This document shows positions 6,573-13,303 of a DNA stretch of 16,311 bases, piece by piece (position 1 is the first letter of the stretch; every line of letters begins with the position of its first letter). The translations under genes and the position numbers were made by a program. This stretch comes from an uncultured bacterium. GTDB lineage: Bacteria > Actinomycetota > Coriobacteriia > Coriobacteriales > Coriobacteriaceae. The notes under the pieces are model-generated. The model worked only from the letters and a program-made list of their open reading frames with translations, ran no database searches and was not told the DNA's origin. The stretch is taken from assembly GCA_905215725.1 (NCBI GenBank), contig CAJMRD010000048.1:1-16311 (forward strand), written 5' to 3'.

Positions 6573-7340
6573 CTACAAATAGACTCTTTCGAGAAACGAT
6601 AACGTGTCCTGAAGCCGCGCCCTTTCCTTACGGTTGGTCTGCCGATTTACATAAGAAGCAAAGTCCGTAAAGAAATCCTCCGCATCAGTCCTCATCTGCT
6701 CCGTTAACTCCAAACGCGCTGAGGACGACAACAAACCGGCAAGTCGAGCAACATCTGAACGATGCTTCCGCCGATTTATATCGTTGCAATGACGCCCTTC
6801 TTCATAGCTCCTGTTGATATCAATGTGCGCACGCATCTTGAGGGGGATGATATGGAGCGCATCGAGCAACGTGATGCCCCCGATATTCGTTGCGTTATCG
6901 CGAATAAACTCATAGTAACCATCATCGAGAATAATGGCGGAAAGACTCGATATCGCCCCGTCAAAGGAAAGAGGAGCTACCTCGCTCATTTCGTCTTCGA
7001 GCACAAACTCAGGATGTCGGGCAAACAGCTCGATTTGACCGGGATAGTCTAGGTCCCGCCTTGATCCTTCGGGCAAACAGAACCGATAGTAAGTGCACTT
7101 TCCATCGCCGACCTTTCCAATCTCGTATCCGCCAGCTTTGATAAATGCCCACAATGCAGTGGCGAATTCAACGCCTTCTCCATCAACAATTACGACGACA
7201 TCCAAGTCTTCAGTAGCTCTAAACGAATCGCCCTCATTGTCAAATAGAACGCTGCAGGCCCCTCCACCAATAAGGACGTAACCGCCTTTGCAGCCGCTCA
7301 TGGCATCGGCAAATCGCTCTATTCCCCTCACTTTTGACAT
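6573..7340 (-). CDS. AbiEii-like nucleotidyltransferase (putative type IV TA toxin)
   Basis: A 255-residue protein with nucleotidyltransferase-fold signatures resembling AbiEii/DUF1814. The glycine motif GGGA (residues 25-28) leads to ATEDLDV (42-48), giving the metal-binding Asp45-x-Asp47. IELF (103-106) supplies a plausible third carboxylate. LKMRAHIDI (167-175) and KHRSDVARL (192-200) match the conserved K..A...R and K..D...L motifs of the C-terminal half. AbiEii toxins transfer nucleotides to tRNA or other targets and stop growth, for instance on phage infection; that this one does so is inference. The start is ATG 7338-7340, with AGGAGG seven bases upstream; a longer frame to 7436 adds Arg-rich residues without support. 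It overlaps the upstream winged-helix gene by 13 bp, implying translational coupling. Composition is less GC-rich than neighbours, which suggests transfer. Confidence 0.72.
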   Translation of the reverse strand: MSKVRGIERFADAMSGCKGGYVLIGGGACSVLFDNEGDSFRATEDLDVVVIVDGEGVEFATALWAFIKAGGYEIGKVGDGKCTYYRFCLPEGSRRDLDYPGQIELFARHPEFVLEDEMSEVAPLSFDGAISSLSAIILDDGYYEFIRDNATNIGGITLLDALHIIPLKMRAHIDINRSYEEGRHCNDINRRKHRSDVARLAGLLSSSARLELTEQMRTDAEDFFTDFASYVNRQTNRKERARLQDTLSFLERVYL

Positions 7341-8350
7341 ATCGTCCTCCTGAGCTGTTCGACCGCGTCGAGCAGACGATCTTCTTTGTAATCTGCTTTT
7401 GCGCAAGCAACGTATAAGGAAAACGGGTCGACACACTGCAAACCCGTCGTGTCAAAGCTAACATCAGACGGCTCGTCCACGGGATACGACCAGACCTCGA
7501 TCTCGATAGCAGCCGGTTCGTACCACTGGGCCTCGAGCCATTTGTCGCCCATATGCTCTTTTAAAGCCTCTAGCTGATACTTTTCGAGAGCAATGGTTGG
7601 AGCAGAGTCTTCATGAGCAAGGTCGGACATATAGCTAAGGGCAGACACACCGGAAAGCAGTGCATCAATAGCACGCAATTCTACCCTGTTGATTGTCCCC
7701 TTAAGCCGAATGCGTTCTGTAACTGGCGTGCGAAGGTAGTCCTCAAACCCATCCAGCAACGTCTCGGTCGACAACCCGGCATCGCACAATATACGCTTTT
7801 TGCCGTCCCGCATAATCAACCCAGGAGCTATAGCGGCAATTTCCGAAAGATAGCCGCTGACGCTTGCCGCGCTTTTGCCACACAAACGTGCTAGGTCGCC
7901 GGCGGAGCAGTCAACCCATCGCCCCGCGATGAGATTTAGAACGATTCGCTGAGATTGAGGTGAAAGCGGAGCTGCGGGAGAAACACTCAACGCCTCATCG
8001 GAAATAACGGCTCCAATAAACGGCAGAAACGTATTTCGTTCATCTCGGATATACGCGATTCCCTCCGAAGAAAGCGCGCGCATAAAACCTAAATCCATAG
8101 CATCCCAGCAAATTACCACCGGGCGAGCATCTAACTTGCGCACTGCACTGACAAGATTTCGCGCCGAAATAACACTGGGCGGTTCTTTTGGTTCCGCAAC
8201 AATAAAACGGCCCTGCTCAGACATACCGAGCCGTGCCAAGCGAAGCGAATACCGCTCAAGATACATGCGAGGAATCTGCATCTCAACTGGCTCCGGGTCG
8301 ATGGCGAACTCTAAAGAGAAGAGTCTTTTAGGGAGACAATTCAGCAGCAT
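7328..8350 (-). CDS. Winged-helix protein, putative AbiEi-like antitoxin/regulator
   Basis: A 340-residue protein in three parts. Residues about 60-115 (RPVVICWDAMD, then GIAYI and TFLPFIGAVI) form an alpha/beta-looking segment seen ahead of winged helices in some regulators. Residues about 128-190 are a winged helix: LSPQSQRIVLNLI, CSAGDLARLCGKSAASVSGY (recognition helix), then a wing ending RDGKKRIL. Residues about 225-335 (ALSYMSDLAHED, IEIEVWSYP, CVDPFSLYVA, DRLLDAVEQL) resemble the C-terminal domain of AbiEi-type antitoxins, in which DPLSLYL is a common motif. With the overlapping nucleotidyltransferase this fits the antitoxin-first order of AbiE systems, where AbiEi also represses its own promoter. 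The start is ATG 8348-8350, with GGTGA six bases upstream; a GTG at 8354-8356 is the only alternative, since a stop lies just before it. Function is inferred, not proven. Confidence 0.65.
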   Translation of the reverse strand: MLLNCLPKRLFSLEFAIDPEPVEMQIPRMYLERYSLRLARLGMSEQGRFIVAEPKEPPSVISARNLVSAVRKLDARPVVICWDAMDLGFMRALSSEGIAYIRDERNTFLPFIGAVISDEALSVSPAAPLSPQSQRIVLNLIAGRWVDCSAGDLARLCGKSAASVSGYLSEIAAIAPGLIMRDGKKRILCDAGLSTETLLDGFEDYLRTPVTERIRLKGTINRVELRAIDALLSGVSALSYMSDLAHEDSAPTIALEKYQLEALKEHMGDKWLEAQWYEPAAIEIEVWSYPVDEPSDVSFDTTGLQCVDPFSLYVACAKADYKEDRLLDAVEQLRRTICQK

Positions 8351-8367
8351 GTCCACTCACCGTTTTC

Positions 8368-8399
8368 ATTTCAGTTACGTTTTAGTATCTATCTGAAAT
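8368..8399. promoter_or_regulatory. Inverted repeat at the abi-like promoter (candidate autoregulatory operator)
   Basis: ATTTCAG (8368-8374) and CTGAAAT (8393-8399) are perfect 7-bp arms, 18 bp apart. The right arm touches the -10 box, and the left arm lies 18 bp before the start codon. A third related half-site, ACTGAAT, is at 8403-8409. AbiEi antitoxins are known to bind paired repeats in their own promoter; that this is such a site is inference. Confidence 0.45.
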
Positions 8400-8425
8400 T
8401 ATACTGAATCGTATAAAATCATCAA
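8398..8425 (-). promoter_or_regulatory. Promoter of the abi-like operon
   Basis: On the minus strand TTGATG (8420-8425) and a perfect TATAAT (8398-8403) are separated by 16 bp, about 48 bp upstream of the winged-helix gene. This is the strongest sigma-70-type promoter match in the window and is in AT-rich sequence. Confidence 0.65.
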
Positions 8426-8460
8426 TCATCAAAGCCAAGCGCGCCATTCAAAACGCAACA

Positions 8461-8494
8461 AGGGGCTCCCCCGTTCACCAACGGGGGAGCCCCT
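8461..8494 (-). terminator. Terminator downstream of pcrA (direct repeat, right copy)
   Basis: Perfect 15-bp arms AGGGGCTCCCCCGTT (8461-8475) and AACGGGGGAGCCCCT (8480-8494) enclose CACC. On the minus strand the stem is followed by TGTTGCGTTTTG. It is the last of several hairpins between pcrA and the abi promoter and is nearly identical to the terminator at 6511-6546. Confidence 0.7.
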
Positions 8495-8542
8495 GCTCAT
8501 ATCTATATATCAGCCCACCCGGCTCTCCAGATCAAAAAGCGA

Positions 8543-8562
8543 ACGAGCAGAGCAACGCTCGT
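8543..8562 (-). terminator. Probable rho-independent terminator downstream of pcrA
   Basis: ACGAGC (8543-8548) pairs with GCTCGT (8557-8562) around an 8-nt loop; on the minus strand it is followed by TCGCTTTTTG. The stem is short. The gap 8351-8819 (469 bases) has no gene: it holds the abi promoter, this hairpin, the terminator at 8461-8494, and the structured elements at 8606-8692 and 8722-8814. Confidence 0.5.
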
Positions 8563-8605
8563 CCAGCAACGTTACCCAAGGACCTGGGCAGGCGTATGGG
8601 GCAAC

Positions 8606-8692
8606 ATCGATCGCGAGTTCCGCACGCAAAGGAGGCCACTTAATGTGGCCTCCGTCTTGCGCAGGACTGTCCGAGCAGGCGACCAAAGCCCC
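8606..8692 (-). repeat. Structured intergenic element, copy B, downstream of pcrA
   Basis: Second copy of the element found after manA at 6372-6453, in the same orientation relative to the upstream gene. The inner stem GGAGGCCAC / GTGGCCTCC (8631-8639 / 8645-8653) has the same loop sequence as copy A, but two stem pairs have changed together, so base pairing is preserved. Flanks GAGTTCCGCACG, GCAGGACTGTCC and GAGCAGGCGACCAAA (plus-strand reading) are shared with copy A. The long outer arms of copy A are degenerate here (only GGGGC / GCCCC at 8599-8603 / 8687-8691). It may be an RNA or a mobile repeat; I do not recognise it. Confidence 0.6.
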
Positions 8693-8721
8693 CGGCGCGA
8701 CCGCCTAGCCGGATGTACGGG

Positions 8722-8814
8722 TTTTCCAGGTGCGGCAGATCGGCCTGAAAGAGGAGGGCATAGACCTTGAGGTCATGCCCGACGATTGAAGGCCGAGGTG
8801 CCGTGCCTGGGAAA
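8722..8814 (-). repeat. Nested stem-loop immediately after pcrA (GGTCTATGCC family, copy 1)
   Basis: Three stems are nested: outer 8722-8737 with 8799-8814 (14 of 16 pairs), middle TCGGCCT/AGGCCGA (8740-8746 / 8790-8796), inner GGGCATAGACC/GGTCATGCCC (8756-8766 / 8771-8780) with one unpaired base. The inner stem and its bulge recur at 11998-12022, after uppP. It begins six bases past the pcrA stop codon, so it would form the 3' end of that mRNA. It lacks a T-run. Confidence 0.55.
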
Positions 8815-8819
8815 GCCGC

Positions 8820-11720
8820 TTAGGTCAGTTTTACTATAGGAGCGAAGCCCTTCATAAGCTTTTTGGTCTGGCCGGTCTTTTCGAATTGAACCTCGATCAT
8901 GTCTCCGACGACCGAGATCACGGTACCCGTGCCAAAGGTCTTGTGGCTCACGGTATCACCCGCGGCAAAGTCCTGCGATGCGCTGGCACGATCGACCTTG
9001 CGCTCCACCGTCGGGGACACCTTGGAAGACGGCTTTTTGGCTCGCGACGCGCCCGAACCAAAAGTCGAGGCAACACGGCCGGCGTCAGGCGAAACCCCAC
9101 GATGGCGCTCGGTCCCGTAACTGCTGCCGCCAAAGAAATCGTCAAAGCTCGATCCGCCGCGCGAACCGGAACCGCCGGTCGAGCGCGTATGCGAGCCAAA
9201 CACCTTGCCGCCGTACATATCCGAGCCCATGCCCGAGCCAAAGGTGCCGTGACGGTCGCCGCGCTTCTCCCAGCCCGTGCCCTCAAAACCGGCAGAACCG
9301 ATGCCGCTAAACTCGATATCCTCAAACGGAATCTCGTTGAGGAAGCGCGAGCGCGGGTTGGCAGAGGTCGAGCCGTAGGTGCGACGCGTGGCCGCATAGG
9401 TCAGGAACAGGCGCTTGCGAGCACGCGTGATGGCGACGTAGGCCAAGCGACGCTCCTCCTCGAGCTTGCCCGGATCGTCACTACCGCCAAAGTCGTGCAC
9501 GTGCGGGAAGATACCCTCCTCCATGCCGGCCACGAACACCGCCGGGAACTCCAGGCCCTTGGCGGAGTGGATGGTCATCATGGTAATGGCATGCGTCTCG
9601 CCGGCCAGGGAATCCAAGTCGGAGCGCAGGGCCAGCCACTCCATGAGCGCCGGCAGCGCCTTACAGGTGAGCGGACCGTAGGTGCGCTCGATCTCGTCGG
9701 CATGCACGGCACCCGCCGGCATCTCCGTCGGCGCGGCATACGCGTTGCCCGCGATGGCAGCGGCCAGGGCATCCTGCGGAGACAGCGCCGGAGCGGCCAA
9801 GCTATCGAGCGGATTGGAGCCCGCGGCGTCACGCGCGCCAACGAGCGCCTCAAACGAGGATACCGGGGCAGATGGCCCCGGTTCGGGCGCAGGCGCGCTC
9901 ACCACGACAGGCTCGGGCTCGGCGCTAGCAGGCACATCGGCAACACCGGCAGCGCGCAGCTCTTCCAAGCTCTCGAGCGTACCTTCGATATCCTCGTGCG
10001 TCTCCTCAAATTCGGCGGCGACGCCCAGGAATTCCTGGATGTTCTCGGCGCGGCTCTCGGACTCCATGGTGCCCTCGGCGCGGAAAGCCTGCAGCAGGCC
10101 CGTCTTATCGACGATCATCTCGACGACGTCCTTGAGCTCGCCGTCCATGCGGCGACCCTCGCGCACCAGCGCCACAAAGCTCGACAGGCCGTTGCGCACC
10201 TTGGCGCTAAACATGCCCGTCTCGGCTGTTGCGATCTCGCAGGCTTGGAAGAACGAGCAACGGTTGTCGCGCGCCAGCTGCTCAATCTTTTGGATCGAGG
10301 TGGAGCCGATGCCGCGGCGCGGCGTGTTGATAACGCGCTTGACGCTCATATCGTCTGCCGGGTTCACGATCATCTTGAGGTAGGCCATGACGTCGCGGAT
10401 CTCGGCACGGTCGAAGAATCGCGTGCCGCCCACGATCTTGTAGGGCACGCCTGCGCGCAGGAACATATCTTCGAGGATACGCGACTGGGCGTTGGTGCGG
10501 TAGAACACAGCGATATCGTCGTAACTCGTGCCCTTGGAGTGCAGCTTTTCGATCTCGCCGGCAATCCAGCGGCCCTCGTCGCGCTCATCGCTTGCCTGGA
10601 AGGCCTGGATCTTCTCGCCGTCGCCCTCGGCCGTAAACAGACGCTTGTCCTTGCGTTGCGAGTTGTGGCGCACCACGGCGTTGGCGGCGCTCAGGATATG
10701 ACCCGTAGAGCGGTAGTTCTGCTCCAGCTTAACGGTCTTGCAGTTTTTAAAGTCCTTCTCAAAGTCCAGGATGTTGGTGATGTCGGCGCCGCGCCAGCTA
10801 TAAATGGACTGGTCATCGTCGCCTACGACCATGAGGTTTTGGTACTTGGCGGCCAGCAGGTTGGCGATCTCGTACTGGACGTGGTTGGTGTCCTGATACT
10901 CGTCGACGCTAATGTAGCGGAAACGCTCTTGGTACTTATCGAGCACCTCGGGGCGGGTGCGCAGCAGCTCAAGCGTGCGCACGAGCAGGTCGTCGAAGTC
11001 CATAGCGTTGGCGGCGCGCAGGCGGCGTTCCAGCTCCAGGTAGACCTGCGCGGCCTTTTTGTCGTTGGGGCTGTCGGCGGATTTGAGCATGTCCTCGGGG
11101 CCGATCATGGCGTTTTTGGCCGAACTGATCTTGCTGCGGATCATATTGATGGGGAATTGCTTTTGCTCGATACCGAGCGCCTGCATAATATCGCGCACCA
11201 TGCGCTTGGAATCGTCGTCATCGTAGATGGTGAACTGACCGGTGTAGCCCAGCAGATCAGCGTCCTCGCGCAGCATACGCACGCACATGGCATGGAAGGT
11301 GCACACCCACATGCCACGGGTGCCGCTGGGAATGAGCGCCGCCAGACGCTCACGCATCTCGGCCGCGGCCTTGTTGGTAAACGTGATGGCAAGGATCTGC
11401 CAGGGCTTAACACCCAGGTCGCCGAGCATATGTGCGATGCGGAAGGTCAAGACGCGGGTCTTGCCCGAGCCGGCGCCGGCAAGGACCAGCAACGGACCCT
11501 CGGTGGTCAGGACCGCCTCGCGCTGGGCGGGATTAAGGCTGTCGAGGTCGACGAGCGGCTTGGCGGGTTTGGGTGCCGGCGCGGGAGCGTCGTAGATGTC
11601 GAGCGGGACGAGCTCGGGCTCCGGCGCAGCGGGGGCGGTGTATGCATCGAGCGGCACGGGTTCCGGCGTGGGCGGCACGGGTACCGCGGCGTTCTTTTCC
11701 CAGGGCAAGGGCTGGGTCAT
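8820..11720 (-). CDS. pcrA: ATP-dependent DNA helicase PcrA/UvrD (SF1A)
   Basis: A 966-residue superfamily 1A 3'-5' helicase, acting in nucleotide excision repair, mismatch repair and replication-fork rescue. Motifs in order: Q motif LNPAQREAV (62-70), Walker A AGAGSGKT (81-88), Ia ITFTNKAAAEM (112-122), II DEYQDTN (273-279), III GDDDQSIYSWRG (300-311), IV EQNYRST (333-339), V TIHSAKGLEFPAVF (716-729), VI LAYVAITRARKR (759-770). The C-terminus GDTVSHKTFGTGTVISVVGD...EVQF is the PcrA tudor-like, RNA-polymerase-binding domain. It is longer than typical PcrA (720-780) because of a Pro/Ala-rich N-terminal extension (about 1-58) with a repeated PEP-VPLD-Y unit, an Ala/Pro insert at 593-675, and a Gly/Ser linker at 805-900. 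The start is ATG 11718-11720 (GAGGAG six bases upstream); the longer frame to 11804 lacks a site. It is monocistronic, followed by several hairpins. Confidence 0.96.
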   Translation of the reverse strand: MTQPLPWEKNAAVPVPPTPEPVPLDAYTAPAAPEPELVPLDIYDAPAPAPKPAKPLVDLDSLNPAQREAVLTTEGPLLVLAGAGSGKTRVLTFRIAHMLGDLGVKPWQILAITFTNKAAAEMRERLAALIPSGTRGMWVCTFHAMCVRMLREDADLLGYTGQFTIYDDDDSKRMVRDIMQALGIEQKQFPINMIRSKISSAKNAMIGPEDMLKSADSPNDKKAAQVYLELERRLRAANAMDFDDLLVRTLELLRTRPEVLDKYQERFRYISVDEYQDTNHVQYEIANLLAAKYQNLMVVGDDDQSIYSWRGADITNILDFEKDFKNCKTVKLEQNYRSTGHILSAANAVVRHNSQRKDKRLFTAEGDGEKIQAFQASDERDEGRWIAGEIEKLHSKGTSYDDIAVFYRTNAQSRILEDMFLRAGVPYKIVGGTRFFDRAEIRDVMAYLKMIVNPADDMSVKRVINTPRRGIGSTSIQKIEQLARDNRCSFFQACEIATAETGMFSAKVRNGLSSFVALVREGRRMDGELKDVVEMIVDKTGLLQAFRAEGTMESESRAENIQEFLGVAAEFEETHEDIEGTLESLEELRAAGVADVPASAEPEPVVVSAPAPEPGPSAPVSSFEALVGARDAAGSNPLDSLAAPALSPQDALAAAIAGNAYAAPTEMPAGAVHADEIERTYGPLTCKALPALMEWLALRSDLDSLAGETHAITMMTIHSAKGLEFPAVFVAGMEEGIFPHVHDFGGSDDPGKLEEERRLAYVAITRARKRLFLTYAATRRTYGSTSANPRSRFLNEIPFEDIEFSGIGSAGFEGTGWEKRGDRHGTFGSGMGSDMYGGKVFGSHTRSTGGSGSRGGSSFDDFFGGSSYGTERHRGVSPDAGRVASTFGSGASRAKKPSSKVSPTVERKVDRASASQDFAAGDTVSHKTFGTGTVISVVGDMIEVQFEKTGQTKKLMKGFAPIVKLT

Positions 11721-11858
11721 GGGCGACTCCTCATCTGACGGACGGCGCGCCTGCGGGCGGCGCCATAGTTTGAGCCGTACCAGTATACCGAGCCGCGCGG
11801 ACACCGGCGCAAATCACACCACGACTCCGTGCGCCACCGTCAGGCCCGCCCAGCGGAT

Positions 11859-11925
11859 TTGGCGCAATGGGGTCAGGTTAGTCTGCACCACATTGGTGCA
11901 AAGAAACCTGGCCCCATTGCACCAA
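11859..11925. repeat. Palindromic intergenic repeat with GGGGTCAGGTT core
   Basis: Arms of 21 bp (11859-11879 and 11905-11925) pair at 19 of 21 positions, with a perfect inner stem TGCACCA/TGGTGCA (11884-11890 / 11894-11900). A flanking CTCCGTG / CACGGAG pair (11826-11832 / 11927-11933) may extend it. The GGGGTCAGGTT / AACCTGGCCCC ends resemble, more loosely, the repeats at 448-488 and 4341-4426. It lies between pcrA and the 3' end of uppP. The rest of the 355-base gap 11721-12075 holds the element at 11961-12060 and a possible pcrA -10 box (TATACT on the minus strand, 11782-11787) without a clear -35. Confidence 0.55.
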
Positions 11926-11960
11926 TCACGGAGCCACCGATGTCATGGCAACGGTAGCGA

Positions 11961-12060
11961 GCGGCGGCCAGGGCGAACAAATTGGCATGAAAAGGGGGCG
12001 GCATAGACCTTTTGGTCATGCCACCCCCTTTGAATGACAAGTTGTCGCCCTGGCCGCCGC
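11961..12060 (-). repeat. Nested stem-loop immediately after uppP (GGTCTATGCC family, copy 2)
   Basis: Outer arms 11961-11980 and 12042-12060 pair along 19 bp with one bulged base. Inside, AAAGGGGGCGGCATAGACC (11991-12009) pairs with GGTCATGCCACCCCCTTT (12014-12031) around TTTT, with one unpaired base and one mismatch. The inner part GGCATAGACCTT..GGTCATGCC is shared with 8757-8779, including the same unpaired base. It starts 16 bases past the uppP stop codon. It can terminate transcription only weakly (no T-run after the outer stem), so a 3'-UTR or RNA role is possible. Confidence 0.55.
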
Positions 12061-12075
12061 GCAGCGTCGACTAAG

Positions 12076-13056
12076 TTAGAGGCCGAGCATCGGCTCCAGA
12101 ACGAAGAAGTATGCGAGCACTACGATGCCCAGGATGATGCGGTAGGCACCGAAGCACTTGAAGTCGTGACGGCGGACGAAGCCCATGAGCCACTTGATGG
12201 CGATGAGCGAAACCACAAAGGCCACAACGCAGCCCACGCCCAGGATAGCGACCTCGTTGGCACCGAACGTGCCGCCCTTGATGAAGTACTTGACCAGCTT
12301 GAGCGCACTCGCGCCAAACATGACCGGGATGGCCAGGAAGAACGTAAACTTGGACGCCACCGAACGCGTGCAGCCCAAAAGCAGGCCGCCGATGATGGTA
12401 GAACCGGAGCGAGACGTACCAGGCACCAGCGAAAGCACCTGGAAGCAGCCGATACCCAGCGCAGTCTTCCAGCTCAGGTCCTCGAGCGTGGCGATGGAGC
12501 CAAAGTCCAGATTCTCGTCATCGTCCTCATCCTCAGCGGTAGCCGCGGCGGGCGCCGCAAAGTGCGCACCGGCGGGACGTCCACCCGACACCACAGCACG
12601 CGAACCAAACGAACCGGCAACGGCCATTTCCTCGCGCTTGCTCGCGCGCCAGTTCTCGATCACGATAAACAGCACGCCGTACACAATGAGCGCCAGCGCC
12701 ACGACGGGAGCATTGTAGAAATGCTCCTCCATCCAGTCGTTAAGCGGCAGACCGATCGCCGCGGCGGGAATGCAGCCGAGCACAATCTTGCCCCACAGCA
12801 CCCAGGTGTCGCGACGGCCCTCCTTGCCCTTGCTGGGCGAGAACGGATTGAGCTCATGGAAGAACAGCACACAGACGGCCAGAATGGCGCCGAGCTGAAT
12901 CACGACCAGGAACATATTCCAGAACGTCTCGCTCACGTTCATCTTGACGAACTCGTCCACCAAGATCATGTGACCGGTCGACGAAACAGGCAGCCATTCG
13001 GTGATGCCCTCGACCAGGCCCATGAAGGCAGATTTTAGAAGCTCGATAATATCCAA
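12076..13056 (-). CDS. uppP: Undecaprenyl-diphosphate phosphatase UppP/BacA
   Basis: A 326-residue integral membrane phosphatase that recycles undecaprenyl pyrophosphate to the monophosphate carrier for peptidoglycan synthesis; extra copies give bacitracin resistance. The two signature motifs are present: EGITEWLPVSSTGH (16-29), with Glu16, Glu20 and His29, and PGTSRSGSTI (212-221), with Arg216. Hydrophobic segments at about 45-66, 90-103, 116-134, 198-208, 238-256, 268-290 and 305-320 fit the family. It is about 55 residues longer than usual. The extra sequence is a hydrophilic segment at about 139-195, including an acidic run AEDEDDDENLD. The start is taken as TTG 13054-13056, since GAGGGG lies six bases upstream and the protein then begins DIIELLKSAF like relatives; a GTG at 13075-13077 has no usable site. 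It is divergent from the stress-protein gene. Confidence 0.94.
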   Translation of the reverse strand: MDIIELLKSAFMGLVEGITEWLPVSSTGHMILVDEFVKMNVSETFWNMFLVVIQLGAILAVCVLFFHELNPFSPSKGKEGRRDTWVLWGKIVLGCIPAAAIGLPLNDWMEEHFYNAPVVALALIVYGVLFIVIENWRASKREEMAVAGSFGSRAVVSGGRPAGAHFAAPAAATAEDEDDDENLDFGSIATLEDLSWKTALGIGCFQVLSLVPGTSRSGSTIIGGLLLGCTRSVASKFTFFLAIPVMFGASALKLVKYFIKGGTFGANEVAILGVGCVVAFVVSLIAIKWLMGFVRRHDFKCFGAYRIILGIVVLAYFFVLEPMLGL

Positions 13057-13192
13057 AGGGACCCCCTCGTTAGACACCCGCCGATATTGTTCTGCGGACG
13101 GTGCGGGCGATGTCCCATTATCAACCGTTCGGGCGCGTCTACGCCTACCCTTACCAAAAAACTCGCCCGTTCACAGAATTGCGAGTGGTCAA

Positions 13193-13213
13193 ACCCAAAT
13201 CCTTGGGTATAAC
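13193..13213 (+). promoter_or_regulatory. Possible promoter/operator of the universal stress protein gene
   Basis: ACCCAA (13193-13198) and TTGGGT (13203-13208) form a 6-bp inverted repeat directly in front of a TATAAC -10-like box (13208-13213). This is 90 bp upstream of the start codon. No good -35 box is seen at the right spacing, which would fit an activator-dependent promoter, but the site is weak evidence on its own. The rest of the 247-bp uppP-usp gap shows nothing clear. Confidence 0.3.
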
Positions 13214-13303
13214 TGCAACAAGATAAAGTGTCCGGCGGCCAACGCGCCCGCGCCCGCCCGATGCACGAGCCCCGCGCCCGTGCGATAGACCAAGGAGGAA
13301 ACC

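Larger units (their letters stand above)
6506..8494. other. AbiE-like defence/TA cassette bounded by direct repeats
   Basis: The two abi-like genes, their promoter and their terminator lie between two 40-nt direct repeats, 6506-6545 and 8455-8494, identical at 38 positions. Composition inside is visibly less GC-rich than in the neighbouring genes. Recombination between the repeats would remove 1,949 bp, i.e. the whole system, and leave one intact terminator. No transposase or integrase is present. Acquisition as a unit is inferred from composition and layout. Confidence 0.45.

Noticed and set aside
6762..7052. Small plus-strand frame inside the abi-like nucleotidyltransferase
   Set aside because: No ribosome binding site and no recognisable domain; the minus-strand frame is the one with nucleotidyltransferase motifs.
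6506..8494. CRISPR-like reading of the repeated hairpins
   Set aside because: Only two copies, about 1.95 kb apart with genes between them, each with terminator features; no regular spacers.
8886..11738. 950-codon open frame on the plus strand opposite pcrA
   Set aside because: Antisense shadow caused by high GC and codon bias; its translation is low-complexity (Arg/Gly/His/Val-rich) with no domain, while the opposite strand has all helicase motifs.
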